Part shown: piece by piece, positions 34,477 through 43,090 of the stretch
Numbering within the stretch: the stretch's first letter is position 1
How the letters are laid out: each line of letters opens with the position of its first letter
Source of the DNA: Bifidobacterium eulemuris
Lineage (GTDB): Bacteria > Actinomycetota > Actinomycetes > Actinomycetales > Bifidobacteriaceae
Length of the DNA: 64,000 nt
NCBI RefSeq assembly: GCF_014898155.1
Contig: NZ_CP062938.1
Span: 1,364,001 to 1,428,000 of the forward strand
Direction: 5' to 3'
The notes under the pieces: model-generated
What the model saw: only the letters and a program-made list of their open reading frames with translations
What the model was told of the DNA's origin: nothing
Databases searched by the model: none
Translations under genes and position numbers: made by a program

Positions 34477-35517
34477 TCACAAGGCGAGCGCACCCACCGT
34501 GCCGCCCTCCACCAGTCGGGGCGTCACCAACTCGCGCTTCGGAGACTCAAGCCACGGCTTGCCCTTGCGCCCGCCCGCGCCGATCCTCGACACGATGGCG
34601 GCATGGCATGCCTCAGCCAGGGCCGGCACGTTCTGGTCCACCGTGGTCAGCTCGGGCATGCCGAACCGTCCGGCGATATTGTCATAGCCGACCACCGAGC
34701 AGTCGTCGGGCGCGCGCAATCCGCGCTCACGCATCCGGCTGAGGAATCCCATGGCCATCAGGTCGTTGCAGCAGAACACCGCCGTGGCACCGGCGTCGAT
34801 GATGCCGTCCGCGGCGTCATACCCACCGAGGAAACGGTACCGCCCGCTGACGTTCAGCTCCGGCTCCAACGTGATGCCATGTTCGGCGAGCTCGTCGACG
34901 AACCCGGCGAAGCGCACCTTCACATCCCCGGGGCGCTCGTCGCCGGCGACGCACGCCACACGACGATGCCCCGCCTCCACCAGCAATCTGGCGGCCATGC
35001 GCCCGCCCTGATAGTGGTCGGCCCCCACCGCGTCGCACCACTGGTCGCCGGTCAGACGGTCGGCCAGCACCACCGGGCAGTTCAGCCGCTCCACATCCTC
35101 GCGCAACTGCGTGCAGTCCTCCATCGACTCGCGCGCGGGAATCAGCAGAATGCCGTCGACCCCTCTCGCCTCCAGCGTGCGCAGCAATCCCCGCTCGGTT
35201 TCGCGCGAATCGTCCGAATTCGCCACGATCAGCGAATATCCGTCGGAACCGCAGACATCCTCAATCGCCTTGGCCAGCGAGGCGAAGAACAGGTTTTCGA
35301 TATCGGGGATCAGCAGGGCCAACAGCATGGATTGGCTGGTCACCAGACCGCGCGCCATCTGGTTGGGCACGTAGTTCATGCGCGTCGCGACCTCGATGAT
35401 GCGTTCGCGCGTCGCCTCGGTCATCCGCGCAGGCCGGCCGTTCAGCGCCTGCGACACCGCCGTCATCGAGACGCCGGCCTCGGCCGCGACGTCCTTCAGG
35501 GTGACCCTACGCCCCAT
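34477..35517 (-). CDS. LacI-family regulator of ribonucleoside genes
   Basis: 346 residues. N-terminal LacI HTH VTLKDVAAEAGVSMTAVSQALNG and hinge, then a periplasmic-binding-protein-like sensor (LALLIPDIENLFFASLAKAIED). ATG 35517 was chosen since MGRRVTLKDVA is a normal family start. The gene is upstream of the hydrolase, MFS and ribokinase genes and two matching operators lie between. Ribose or a nucleoside is the expected inducer. Confidence 0.9.
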   Translation of the reverse strand: MGRRVTLKDVAAEAGVSMTAVSQALNGRPARMTEATRERIIEVATRMNYVPNQMARGLVTSQSMLLALLIPDIENLFFASLAKAIEDVCGSDGYSLIVANSDDSRETERGLLRTLEARGVDGILLIPARESMEDCTQLREDVERLNCPVVLADRLTGDQWCDAVGADHYQGGRMAARLLVEAGHRRVACVAGDERPGDVKVRFAGFVDELAEHGITLEPELNVSGRYRFLGGYDAADGIIDAGATAVFCCNDLMAMGFLSRMRERGLRAPDDCSVVGYDNIAGRFGMPELTTVDQNVPALAEACHAAIVSRIGAGGRKGKPWLESPKRELVTPRLVEGGTVGALAL

Positions 35518-35604
35518 CGCCACCACACTCCCTTCAATAACCCGACACAACCACGATACGTCATTATGCCGCCCGTCGATGCCCCATTGCCGTCCACCCA
35601 ACCG

Positions 35605-35646
35605 AGATCCTTCGACTCCGGCCTACGGCCTCCGCTCAGGATGACG
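35605..35646 (-). repeat. dispersed intergenic element copy
   Basis: GATCCTTCGACTCCGG, centre, CCGCTCAGGATGACG, nearly identical to the copy at 12946. Confidence 0.8.
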
Positions 35647-35723
35647 AAAAGGAAAGGAACAGCCCACCCAGGATGACGGCGGGATGACGACGGGAGAACG
35701 GCGGGAGGGCCGCGGGGAGAATC

Positions 35724-36731
35724 CTACTGCGCGACCCACAATTCCGAATCGAGCGGCCACTCATTGGGGGAACAGCCGCGCAGGTCCATGGACTGCTGTT
35801 GCATCAAGGGCGCCGCCTGTCCCGCGCCGCCGCATGTCGTCTCGTTGTCGGTATGCCCCAGACGATGCCCCACCTCATGGTTGATCACCATCCTGCGGTA
35901 TCTCGCCAACGTGCCGCCGTTGGCGAGCCAATCCTCGGTCGCGGAATTCCAACGGTCGACGTTGATGATCACGCTGTCGCCGACCCGACAGCTATAGGAT
36001 TCGGAGCAGCCTTCGGAATACGAGCTCATATACTGCGCTTCCGAGAGGATCAGCGTCATATCGCATTGCCCGTCCGCGCTTTCCTCGAACGTCACGCCCG
36101 CGCGCGGCCATCCCTCGGGGCTGTTCAGCGTGGAGAACACCGTGTCGGAGAAAACGGCCGCGTCCCCCACCTCGCCATTGGTGGCCACGCAATACCGATA
36201 TCGGGTCGTGGCCTGACCGCTCGCGTTCGCCGTCTGCTCGGCTTGGGCCAGCAGCTCGGCACGCTGGTCGGCGCTTAACGGGGCGCTTTCGCCCGTCCCA
36301 TCATCAGACGCATTCTCAGATGACTGCGCGTTTTCGTCCGTGTTTTCGGCATCGTTGCTGTTGTCGGCTCCGTCGGCTCCGCCGTCACCATCGTCTGATG
36401 CCTCCCCGCCCTGCGTCGGCGAAGTCGACGACGTTTGGGATGACCGCGTGGCGGCGTCGCCTCCCGCGGCATCGTCCGCCGCTTTGCCTGAATGCCATAT
36501 CGTGAGGATCACGGCCAGCGCCGCAACCAGCAGCACACCCAACGTTCCGAACACCACGATGCGACGGATCATGTAGATTCGATGCAGCTCCCGCCGCCCG
36601 GCGTCCGCCCTCGCAGACGAATTTCCATCCCCCGCAGGCGACGCCCCACCATCGCCCTGGCTTGTCGCGTGCGGCTTGAGCGCCGATACGACGACACCCG
36701 CGAATCTGAGAAATGGATTGTCGCTACTCAT
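35724..36731 (-). CDS. DUF3152 protein, membrane-anchored zinc-peptidase-like
   Basis: 335 residues. A membrane helix (IVVFGTLGVLLVAALAVILTIW) near residue 60, then an Asp/Ser/Asn/Glu-rich linker of about 90 residues, then the DUF3152 domain with RMVINHEVGHRLGH, a HExxH-like zinc motif with a third His, and paired cysteines. The domain would be outside the cell. It probably cleaves peptides but no substrate is known. ATG 36731 is chosen for MSSDNP; the ribosome site there is weak. Confidence 0.8.
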   Translation of the reverse strand: MSSDNPFLRFAGVVVSALKPHATSQGDGGASPAGDGNSSARADAGRRELHRIYMIRRIVVFGTLGVLLVAALAVILTIWHSGKAADDAAGGDAATRSSQTSSTSPTQGGEASDDGDGGADGADNSNDAENTDENAQSSENASDDGTGESAPLSADQRAELLAQAEQTANASGQATTRYRYCVATNGEVGDAAVFSDTVFSTLNSPEGWPRAGVTFEESADGQCDMTLILSEAQYMSSYSEGCSESYSCRVGDSVIINVDRWNSATEDWLANGGTLARYRRMVINHEVGHRLGHTDNETTCGGAGQAAPLMQQQSMDLRGCSPNEWPLDSELWVAQ

Positions 36732-36783
36732 AACAACGCCAATTCTAGACTCGCGGGTGTGACGTAACCGTTTATCGTCCCCG

Positions 36784-37521
36784 TTACGCGAACAGCGTCT
36801 GGTAAAGGAAGGCACCCACGATAGCGCCCAGAATCGGCGCGACCACCGGAATCCAAGCCTCCGACCAGCGCGAGGAGCCCTTGTGGGCGATCGGCAGGAC
36901 GGCGTGCAGCAGACGCGGCATCAGATCGCGGGCGGGGTTGAGACCGGGACCGGTCGGGCCGCCCATGGAGGTCACCAGACCCCACACGATGAAGCCGACG
37001 ACGATCGCGGCGGCGGCCGGCGTCTCCTCACCCCACGGCGAGGTCAGGCAGCACAGCGCGCCCAGCACCAGCATCAGCGTGCCGAAGAACTCGTTGACGA
37101 AGTAGTTCACCTTGGAGCCGGAGGCGTCGGTGGTACAGAAGGTACCGAGGATCGCGCCCTCGTCCTCGGTGGCCTGATAGTGCGGATAATAGGTCGCGTA
37201 GACGACGAGCTGGCCCACAACGGCACCCAGCAGCTGCGCGATGATGTACGGCAGCACCAGAGCCCAGTCGAACATGCCGTTGACGGCCTGGGCGATGGTC
37301 ATGGCCGGGTTGATATGCGCACCGGAGATGGCGCCGAACATCAGCACGGGGAACATCACGCCGAAACCGTAGCCCATGGCGATGGTCAGCCAGCCGGAGG
37401 CATGGCCTTTGGTGCCTTTCAGTTCGACGTTGGCCACGGCGCCGTTGCCGAAGATCATCAGCACGGCCGTGCCCACGAATTCCGCAGCCAAAATGGTGAA
37501 CATGGAGTATTCCACAGTCAT
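36784..37521 (-). CDS. aquaporin / glycerol facilitator
   Basis: 245 residues with six membrane helices and two half-helices carrying the NPA-type motifs: SGAHINPAMT and GPGLNPARD. The Asp after the second NPA (NPARD) is typical of glycerol-conducting members. It lets water or small polyols cross the membrane. AAAGAGA precedes ATG 37521. It is separated from the DUF3152 gene by about 50 bases and may share its transcript. Confidence 0.92.
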   Translation of the reverse strand: MTVEYSMFTILAAEFVGTAVLMIFGNGAVANVELKGTKGHASGWLTIAMGYGFGVMFPVLMFGAISGAHINPAMTIAQAVNGMFDWALVLPYIIAQLLGAVVGQLVVYATYYPHYQATEDEGAILGTFCTTDASGSKVNYFVNEFFGTLMLVLGALCCLTSPWGEETPAAAAIVVGFIVWGLVTSMGGPTGPGLNPARDLMPRLLHAVLPIAHKGSSRWSEAWIPVVAPILGAIVGAFLYQTLFA

Positions 37522-37758
37522 TCTCTTTCTCTCTGACTTTCGCCTCCGAGCCTGTGGGGAGACTCTCCGCAAGTTGGAAGCATGCGCGGCATTCCACCGC
37601 ACCGAACACCACAAGATTTTACCGTCGATGCCGACGTTTCCGCGCCATACGTGGCATCCCTGCCAGCCGCCGGTCCGCCCTAGAAGATCATTTCATCGAA
37701 AAGGAATCATTACGGCAATGTTTGCAAGCCACCGGCACGAGCCATACAACATACTTTA

Positions 37759-38169
37759 GCGTGGACGAGATGACAGTAATTGACGATTCGTCCACGGCAA
37801 TGCCTCCGACAGCGTAGATGGGGGTGGCAGACACTAACAATCCTTCCACGGTGGCACATACCTCAGCATGGAGGAATCGACAGTTAGTAACCATCCATCC
37901 ACGGTGACGCATCCGCCAACGTGGACGGGTCAACAGCTACTAGCCGTTCATCCACGCTTGGCATGCTCACCGTGGACGGATTGACAGATAGTAGCGTTTC
38001 ATCCACGGTGACGGCACCGTCAGTGTGGACGGATCGATAGACACTGACGGCTCATCCACGCTTGGCGTGCTCAGCGTGGATGAATCGGCAGTATGTGGCA
38101 TCCCGTCCACGCTGGCATGTCCCTCATCGTGGACGAATTGACAGACACTAACCATTCATCCACGCTCAG
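37759..38169. repeat. array of eight 51-54-bp imperfect palindromic repeats
   Basis: Each unit starts near AGCGTGGACG, has a middle like TTGACAGACACTAACC, and then ATCCACG, so CGTGGAT/C and ATCCACG pair across about 35 bases. A 10-15 base tail (GGCATGCTC-like) joins units. No ORF with a ribosome site spans it. Units differ by up to a third, so the array is old or under pairing constraint. No function recognised. Confidence 0.85.
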
Positions 38170-38194
38170 TTCCTATAACCCCACAACCCCGCAA

Positions 38195-38245
38195 ACGAAC
38201 CGGCTTAACGGCCAAAATGTGGGGTTAACGGCCAAAATGTGTGTC
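38195..38245. repeat. two copies of TTAACGGCCAAAATGTG
   Basis: Direct repeats 22 bases apart between the palindromic array and tRNA-Lys; a third partial CCAAAATG follows. Role unknown. Confidence 0.6.
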
Positions 38246-38355
38246 CAAAATGGCCTGCAGGGTCTTGTGCCGCAAGGGTTTGAGGCCTTTTGATGTGGGG
38301 CGGGCGGCTTTCAAGGCCGGCCAGAAAGATGCGTGAAGCGCCGCAAAACAAAAGA

Positions 38356-38381
38356 ACCTCGGTCGAATATCGACCGAGGTT
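38356..38381 (-). terminator. tRNA-Lys terminator
   Basis: ACCTCGGTCGA-TATT-CGACCGAGGT stem followed on the minus strand by TTCTTTTGTTTT, directly after the tRNA 3' end. Confidence 0.85.
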
Positions 38382-38386
38382 TCTCG

Positions 38387-38463
38387 TGGTGCCCCCTCAG
38401 GGACTCGAACCCTGGACACGCTGATTAAGAGTCAGCTGCTCTAACCAACTGAGCTAAAGGGGC
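38387..38463 (-). tRNA. tRNA-Lys (CTT)
   Basis: The minus strand folds into a complete cloverleaf. The acceptor stem is GCCCCTT with AGGGGGC, the anticodon stem is GCTGA/TCAGC around loop CTCTTAA (anticodon CTT), and the T arm holds GGTTCGAGTCC. CCA is encoded. Downstream of it lies a strong terminator. Confidence 0.97.
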
Positions 38464-38584
38464 GTTGGTCATTTCTTGAGCCGAGTGAACAGTTTACTCA
38501 GGCTCGATAGATATGCAAGTCGGCGTGTCGCGACACCACCCCAACAACACCCGCACGGCATGCCCCATATGTGCGGCACATGAT

Positions 38585-38683
38585 GCGGTGGTGCCCATCG
38601 TGCGATGACCATAGCACTAGGTTGGAATTCCAACGTTTTAAACCACCGCACCATGGAAAGCACAACACCATGGGCACCACCGC
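38585..38683. repeat. 14-bp inverted repeat with inner palindrome
   Basis: GCGGTGGTGCCCAT (38585-38598) and ATGGGCACCACCGC (38670-38683) are exact complements. Between them is the palindrome GTTGGAATTCCAAC. The segment separates tRNA-Lys from the rplI terminator; no gene seen. Confidence 0.65.
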
Positions 38684-38732
38684 ACCATGGGCACCGTCAC
38701 AGGGCTTCACAGGGATCATGATGGAAATATGC

Positions 38733-38766
38733 GAAAGCCTCCCCGGGCGGACCTGGGGAGGCTTTC
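38733..38766 (-). terminator. rplI operon terminator
   Basis: GAAAGCCTCCCC pairs perfectly with GGGGAGGCTTTC about 55 bases after the rplI stop. It closes the rpsF-ssb-rpsR-rplI operon. Confidence 0.8.
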
Positions 38767-38822
38767 GATGCTTAAGCTCAGACTTTTCGCAGTCTGATGG
38801 GGTCAGGCCGTCAGGCCCAACG

Positions 38823-39269
38823 TCACTCGGCCACGACCTTCACGGTGAAGGACGCGGTGATCTCCGGGTGCAGGGCCACCTTGGCGGCGAAGTCGCCGGT
38901 GGTCTTGATGTTCTCGACCTCGATGGCCTTCGGATCGACGGCGGCCTTGGGAGCCAGAGCCTTGGCGATCGCGTCGGCGGAGATGCCACCGAACAGCTTG
39001 CCGGACTCGGAGACCTTGGCGGCGATCGTCACGGTGGAGCCCTCGATGGCGGCCTTGGCGGCGACGGCATCCTCGCGGGTGGCGACGGCCTTGGCCAGGC
39101 GGGCGCGCTTCATGGCGGCGATCTGAGCCTCGGCACCCTTGGTCCACGCGAAGGCGAGGCCCTGCGGGATCAGGTAGTTGCGGGCGTAGCCGAGCTTGAC
39201 CTCGACGACGTCGCCGGAATGACCGAGGTTGGAGACGGTCTTGGTGAGAATAACCTTGGTAACAGCCAT
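38823..39269 (-). CDS. rplI: 50S ribosomal protein L9
   Basis: 148 residues, standard length. The start [38 protein letters not shown] and the final beta-rich domain are typical L9. It binds 23S rRNA domain V and bridges ribosomes. GGAGG precedes the start, and it is last in the rpsF-ssb-rpsR-rplI operon. Confidence 0.97.
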   Translation of the reverse strand: MAVTKVILTKTVSNLGHSGDVVEVKLGYARNYLIPQGLAFAWTKGAEAQIAAMKRARLAKAVATREDAVAAKAAIEGSTVTIAAKVSESGKLFGGISADAIAKALAPKAAVDPKAIEVENIKTTGDFAAKVALHPEITASFTVKVVAE

Positions 39270-39287
39270 GTTCTAATCCTCCTGAAC

Positions 39288-39536
39288 TCAGCGGCCCGAG
39301 GTGGCGTACGGCAGCAGGGCCATCTCGCGGGCGTTCTTGATCGCCTTCGAGATCTTGCGCTGCTCCTGCACGGACACACCGGTGATACGACGGGAACGGA
39401 TCTTGCCGCGATCGGAGATGAACTTGCGCAGCAGCGCGACGTCCTTGTAATCGATCTCGGTGACCTTCGCCGCCTTCAGCGGGTTCGGCTTCTTCTTGAA
39501 CGGCTTGACCGGCGGTTGCGGCCTCTTGCGTGACAT
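39288..39536 (-). CDS. rpsR: 30S ribosomal protein S18
   Basis: 82 residues with a basic Pro-rich head ([16 protein letters not shown]), then [22 protein letters not shown] and [26 protein letters not shown], all diagnostic of S18. It pairs with S6 on the 30S platform. AAGGAG lies before ATG 39536. Confidence 0.97.
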   Translation of the reverse strand: MSRKRPQPPVKPFKKKPNPLKAAKVTEIDYKDVALLRKFISDRGKIRSRRITGVSVQEQRKISKAIKNAREMALLPYATSGR

Positions 39537-39590
39537 GATGTTCTCCTTTTACAAACTATGTATTTCTATTCGCTGCGTAAGCTGGGACGA

Positions 39591-40211
39591 CTAGAACTCG
39601 GGCTCGTCGCTCTCCCCACCGAAATCGGCCGAACCGCCGAATGTGGAGAAGCCGCCCGCGCCGCCCGCATTGCCCCACGGATCCGCGGCGGGCGCGGCGG
39701 CGGGGTTGGAGGGCATGGCGGAGGCGCCGCCGGAGTATCCGGCACCGCCCTGATAGCCACCGTTGCCACCGGAGAAGCCGGTGCCGGCGTTGCCGCCGAA
39801 GCCTTGGCCGCCCTGGGCACCGCGGCCCTGGAAGCCGCCCTGACCGGACGACTGGCGGGTCACCTGCGCAGTGGCATACCGCAGGGAGGGGCCGATCTCA
39901 TCGATCTGCATCTCCATTACGGTGCGGTTGGAACCGTCGTTCGCCTGATAGGAACGCTGCTGCAGACGACCGGTCGCGATCACGCGCATGCCCTTGGTCA
40001 GGCTTTGCGCGCAGTGATCCGCCAGATCGCGCCAGGCGGAGCAGCGCATGAACAGCGCCTGCCCGTCATCCCACGAATTCGTCTGACGGTTGAACGTGCG
40101 CGGCGTCGAAGCGATGGTGAAGCTCGCCACAGTCGCCCCGGAGCCGATGGTGCGCAGCTCGGGATCCGACGTGAGATTGCCCACGATGGTGATGGTGGTC
40201 TCGCCTGCCAT
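39591..40211 (-). CDS. ssb: single-stranded DNA-binding protein
   Basis: 206 residues. OB-fold in the first 110 residues ([44 protein letters not shown]), then a Gly/Ala/Gln-rich flexible tail and the acidic tip SDEPEF that recruits partner proteins. It coats single-stranded DNA in replication and repair. Placed between rpsF and rpsR as in most bacteria. Confidence 0.96.
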   Translation of the reverse strand: MAGETTITIVGNLTSDPELRTIGSGATVASFTIASTPRTFNRQTNSWDDGQALFMRCSAWRDLADHCAQSLTKGMRVIATGRLQQRSYQANDGSNRTVMEMQIDEIGPSLRYATAQVTRQSSGQGGFQGRGAQGGQGFGGNAGTGFSGGNGGYQGGAGYSGGASAMPSNPAAAPAADPWGNAGGAGGFSTFGGSADFGGESDEPEF

Positions 40212-40266
40212 GACGGTTACCTTCTTGTCTTTACACCAGCTGGTTGCAGCTGCTTAACGCTAGGGT

Positions 40267-40560
40267 TCAGGCGTCCTTACGAAGGATCTTCGTACGGATC
40301 ACGGATTCGTTGAGGTTGAGCACACGGTCGAGCTCATCGCTGGTGGCGGGCTCGGCGGTGTAGGTCACCACGACATAGTTGCCTTCGGTCTTGCCGGCGA
40401 TCTCGTAGGCGAGCTTGCGGCGTCCCCAATAATCGGGTTCGTCGACGGAACCGCCTTCGTTGGTGACGATTTCCATATACTGCTCGGTCAGCTTCTTCAG
40501 ACCGCGCTCATCCAGTTCAGGATCGGCAATGAACATCAGTTCGTACTTGTGTGCAGACAT
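40267..40560 (-). CDS. rpsF: 30S ribosomal protein S6
   Basis: 97 residues: YELMFIADPELDERGLKKL, GRRKLAYEIAGKTEGNYVVV and LNESVIRTKILR are standard S6. ATG 40560 has GGAGG upstream; the longer open frame to 40629 adds unrelated residues. It is the first gene of the operon, whose promoter may use TATAGT near 40675 on the minus strand. Confidence 0.96.
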   Translation of the reverse strand: MSAHKYELMFIADPELDERGLKKLTEQYMEIVTNEGGSVDEPDYWGRRKLAYEIAGKTEGNYVVVTYTAEPATSDELDRVLNLNESVIRTKILRKDA

Positions 40561-40798
40561 CACCCACCTCCTTCGGACTAATCGGCCACGGACGTTCCGC
40601 GGCAGGAGTGTGTTTGCATGCAGCTCCATACGTCACGGCGCATGAACGCGCCGCTCCCTATGGGCAACTTGCCTACTATATGTCACCCCCGCGACGGCGT
40701 AGGGCGACGCTCGGCGCGGCCCAAGACGGAGGTGCTTGTACACTGGACTACGGCGCAAGCAGACCAACCATCGATCCAACCATGTAGAGGGATAGGAC

Positions 40799-41812
40799 AT
40801 GTCGACCATTCTTGAAGGCACGCCGGATAAGCGACTCGCTTTGGTCACGGGGCGGGCATACCCGGAGCTCGCGAACGAGGTCGCATCGTACCTCGGCGTC
40901 GACATTCTGGAGACCACCGCCTACGACTTCGCGAACGGCGAGATGTACGTGCGGTTCTCCGAACCGGTGCGCGGCGCGGACGTGTTCGTGCTGCAGTGCC
41001 ATGCGGGCGACCTCAACAAGTGGATCATGGAGCAGCTCATCATGATCGATTCGCTCAAGCGCGCCTCCGCCCGCTCGATCACCGTGGTCGCGCCGTTCCT
41101 TGGCTATTCGCGCCAGGACAAGAAGCATCAGGGCCGCGAGCCCATCACCGCCCGTCTGATTTTCGACCTGTTCAAGACGGCCGGCGCGGACCGCATCATG
41201 ACGGTCGATCTGCACGCCACGCAGGAGCAGGGCTTCTTCGACGGCCCGGTGGACCATCTGACCGCAACCCCCGTGCTCATCGACTATGTGCGCGACGCTT
41301 TGCCGCTGGAGAACACCACGATCGTCTCCCCGGACGCCGGCCGCATCAAGGTGAGCGAACAGTGGGCCCGCAAGCTCGGCAATCTGCCGTTGGCCTTCAT
41401 CCACAAGCAGCGCGACATCACCCGCCCGAACCATGCCGAGGCGCATGGCATCATCGGCGAGGTGGACGGCCGCGACTGCGTGGTGGTCGACGATATGATC
41501 GACACCGCCGGCACCATCTGCGAGGCGGTGCGCACGCTGAAGGACTCCGGTGCCAAGTCGGTGACGCTGGTGGCCACCCACGGTCTGCTGTCCGGACCGG
41601 CGATCGAACGCCTGTCGCAGTGCGGCGCGCGCGAGATCGTGTTCATGGACACCGTGCCGATCACCGAAGAGAAGCGTCTGCCCAATATGACCGTGCTGTC
41701 GGTGGCGCCGCTGCTGGCCGCCGGCATCCGTTCCGTGTTCGAGGAAGGCTCGGTGGCGACGCTGCTCGAGGGGCTGCCGGAGGATATGCGCCCGCGCAAC
41801 ATCTACGCGTAA
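40799..41812 (+). CDS. prs: ribose-phosphate pyrophosphokinase
   Basis: 337 residues. Features: YVRFSEPVRGADVFVLQ, the flexible-loop region SRQDKKHQGREPITARL, the catalytic DLHATQEQGFFD, and the PRPP-binding DCVVVDDMIDTAGTICE. It makes PRPP from ribose 5-phosphate and ATP for nucleotide, His and Trp synthesis, and therefore also supplies the upp product in this window. Divergent from rpsF. The start is preceded by AGAGGGATAGG. Confidence 0.97.
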   Translation: MSTILEGTPDKRLALVTGRAYPELANEVASYLGVDILETTAYDFANGEMYVRFSEPVRGADVFVLQCHAGDLNKWIMEQLIMIDSLKRASARSITVVAPFLGYSRQDKKHQGREPITARLIFDLFKTAGADRIMTVDLHATQEQGFFDGPVDHLTATPVLIDYVRDALPLENTTIVSPDAGRIKVSEQWARKLGNLPLAFIHKQRDITRPNHAEAHGIIGEVDGRDCVVVDDMIDTAGTICEAVRTLKDSGAKSVTLVATHGLLSGPAIERLSQCGAREIVFMDTVPITEEKRLPNMTVLSVAPLLAAGIRSVFEEGSVATLLEGLPEDMRPRNIYA

Positions 41813-42153
41813 GGGGAACCGCCCGAACCGCTTCGGTCGCCCGAACCGCGGAATCCCGCGAGACCCGCACCGCACTCCGTCCCGCGTCGCATTCCGGCCC
41901 GCGCCCGCACTCCGGTCCGCTTTCAAACCCCGGCCCCGCTTTTCATAAGTCCCGGCACGCATCCCGGACACCACTCCGGCAGTTGCGTCCGCGGCCGTCA
42001 TCACGCCGATTTGTCGCGCGTTATCACCACATGCGATAACGCGCGCGACGTGTTCGTTACATGCGCGCGTTAGTCTCGTTGTTTGTCGGAAAATTTCCAG
42101 AACGAGCCATCGCATGGCACCGCCCGCCATGCTTGAAGAGAGAGGATACGGCC
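41813..42153. other. gap with strong hairpin, no gene
   Basis: The first half is C-rich with loose repeats of GCACTCCGG-like words. At 42013-42049 GTCGCGCGTTATC faces GATAACGCGCGCGAC around a seven-base loop. This dyad may terminate prs or be an operator for the downstream binding-protein gene. No ORF with a ribosome site. Confidence 0.55.
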
Positions 42154-43017
42154 ATGTCCGTCAAAACCCGAGTTCTGCGTGCCGCCACCGCCGCCGTCGC
42201 GGCCGCGGCCCTGCTGCTGCCCGCCGCCTGCGGCACGTCCAATGACGCCGCCAACGACGCCAGCGTCGATTCCAGCGACATCACCCAGCAGACCGTCACC
42301 CCCGGCACGCTGACCATCGCCACCGGCGACCCCGCCTACTCGCCGTGGGTGCTCAACGACGATCCCGAATCCGGCGAGGGCTATGAGGCGGCCGTCGCCT
42401 ACGCCGTGGCCGAGCAGCTCGGCTTCAGCGAGGACGACGTGCAGTGGGCGCGCACCACCTTCGACTCCGCCATCGCGCCGGGCGCCAAGGATTGGGATCT
42501 CAACATCCAGCAGTTCTCCATCACCGATGAGCGCAAGCAGGCGGTCGACTTCTCCCCGAGCTACTACAACCCGACGCAGGCCGTGGTGGTGCGTCAGGAT
42601 TCGCAGTACGCCTCCGCCACGTCGATCGACGACCTGAAGGACGCCACGATCGGCGCCATGGTGGGCACCACCAGCTACGACTTCGCCAAGGAAGCCATCA
42701 AGGACGACATCCAGACCTTCAACGACAACGCCATGCTGGCCCAGGCGCTGGCCGCCAACCAGATCGACGCGCTGGTGGTCGACACCCCCACCGCGGTGTA
42801 CATCGTGGACTCCGGCCAGGTGGAGAACAGCGTGGTCATCGGTCAGATCCCCGACTCCGAGGATCCGCAGGGCATGGGCATCGTGCTGCCGAAGGATTCG
42901 GCGCTGACCGACGCCGTCACCGACGCGGTGAACGCGCTGATCGAGGACGGCACGCTGGCGTCGCTGCAGGAGCAGTGGCTGGCCGAATACACCACCGACA
43001 TCCCCACGTTGGAGTAA
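42154..43017 (+). CDS. amino-acid ABC transporter binding lipoprotein
   Basis: 287 residues. A lipoprotein signal with lipobox LPAACG, then a solute-binding family 3 domain: TLTIATGDPAYSPWVL, GYEAAVAYAVAEQLGF, WDLNIQQFSITDERKQAVDFS and IGAMVGTTSYDFA. Such proteins bind polar or basic amino acids outside the cell and deliver them to an ABC permease. No permease or ATPase gene follows, so it is an orphan here. AGAGAGGA precedes ATG 42154. Confidence 0.88.
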   Translation: MSVKTRVLRAATAAVAAAALLLPAACGTSNDAANDASVDSSDITQQTVTPGTLTIATGDPAYSPWVLNDDPESGEGYEAAVAYAVAEQLGFSEDDVQWARTTFDSAIAPGAKDWDLNIQQFSITDERKQAVDFSPSYYNPTQAVVVRQDSQYASATSIDDLKDATIGAMVGTTSYDFAKEAIKDDIQTFNDNAMLAQALAANQIDALVVDTPTAVYIVDSGQVENSVVIGQIPDSEDPQGMGIVLPKDSALTDAVTDAVNALIEDGTLASLQEQWLAEYTTDIPTLE

Positions 43018-43042
43018 CGCCGGTCCAACCGTCGAGACGTAA

Positions 43043-43090
43043 AACGCACGCCCCGTTTGACGCGCCCTTGGCGCTCAGGCGGGGCGTTTC
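43043..43090. terminator. bidirectional terminator hairpin
   Basis: AAACGCACGCCCCG and CGGGGCGTTT pair between the convergent binding-protein and MATE genes; the right arm overlaps the last codons of the MATE gene. T-rich on the plus strand after the stem. Confidence 0.65.

Noticed and set aside
37759-38169. CRISPR array
   Set aside because: Units are diverged and palindromic throughout, there is no constant repeat with unique spacers, and no cas genes are present in the window.
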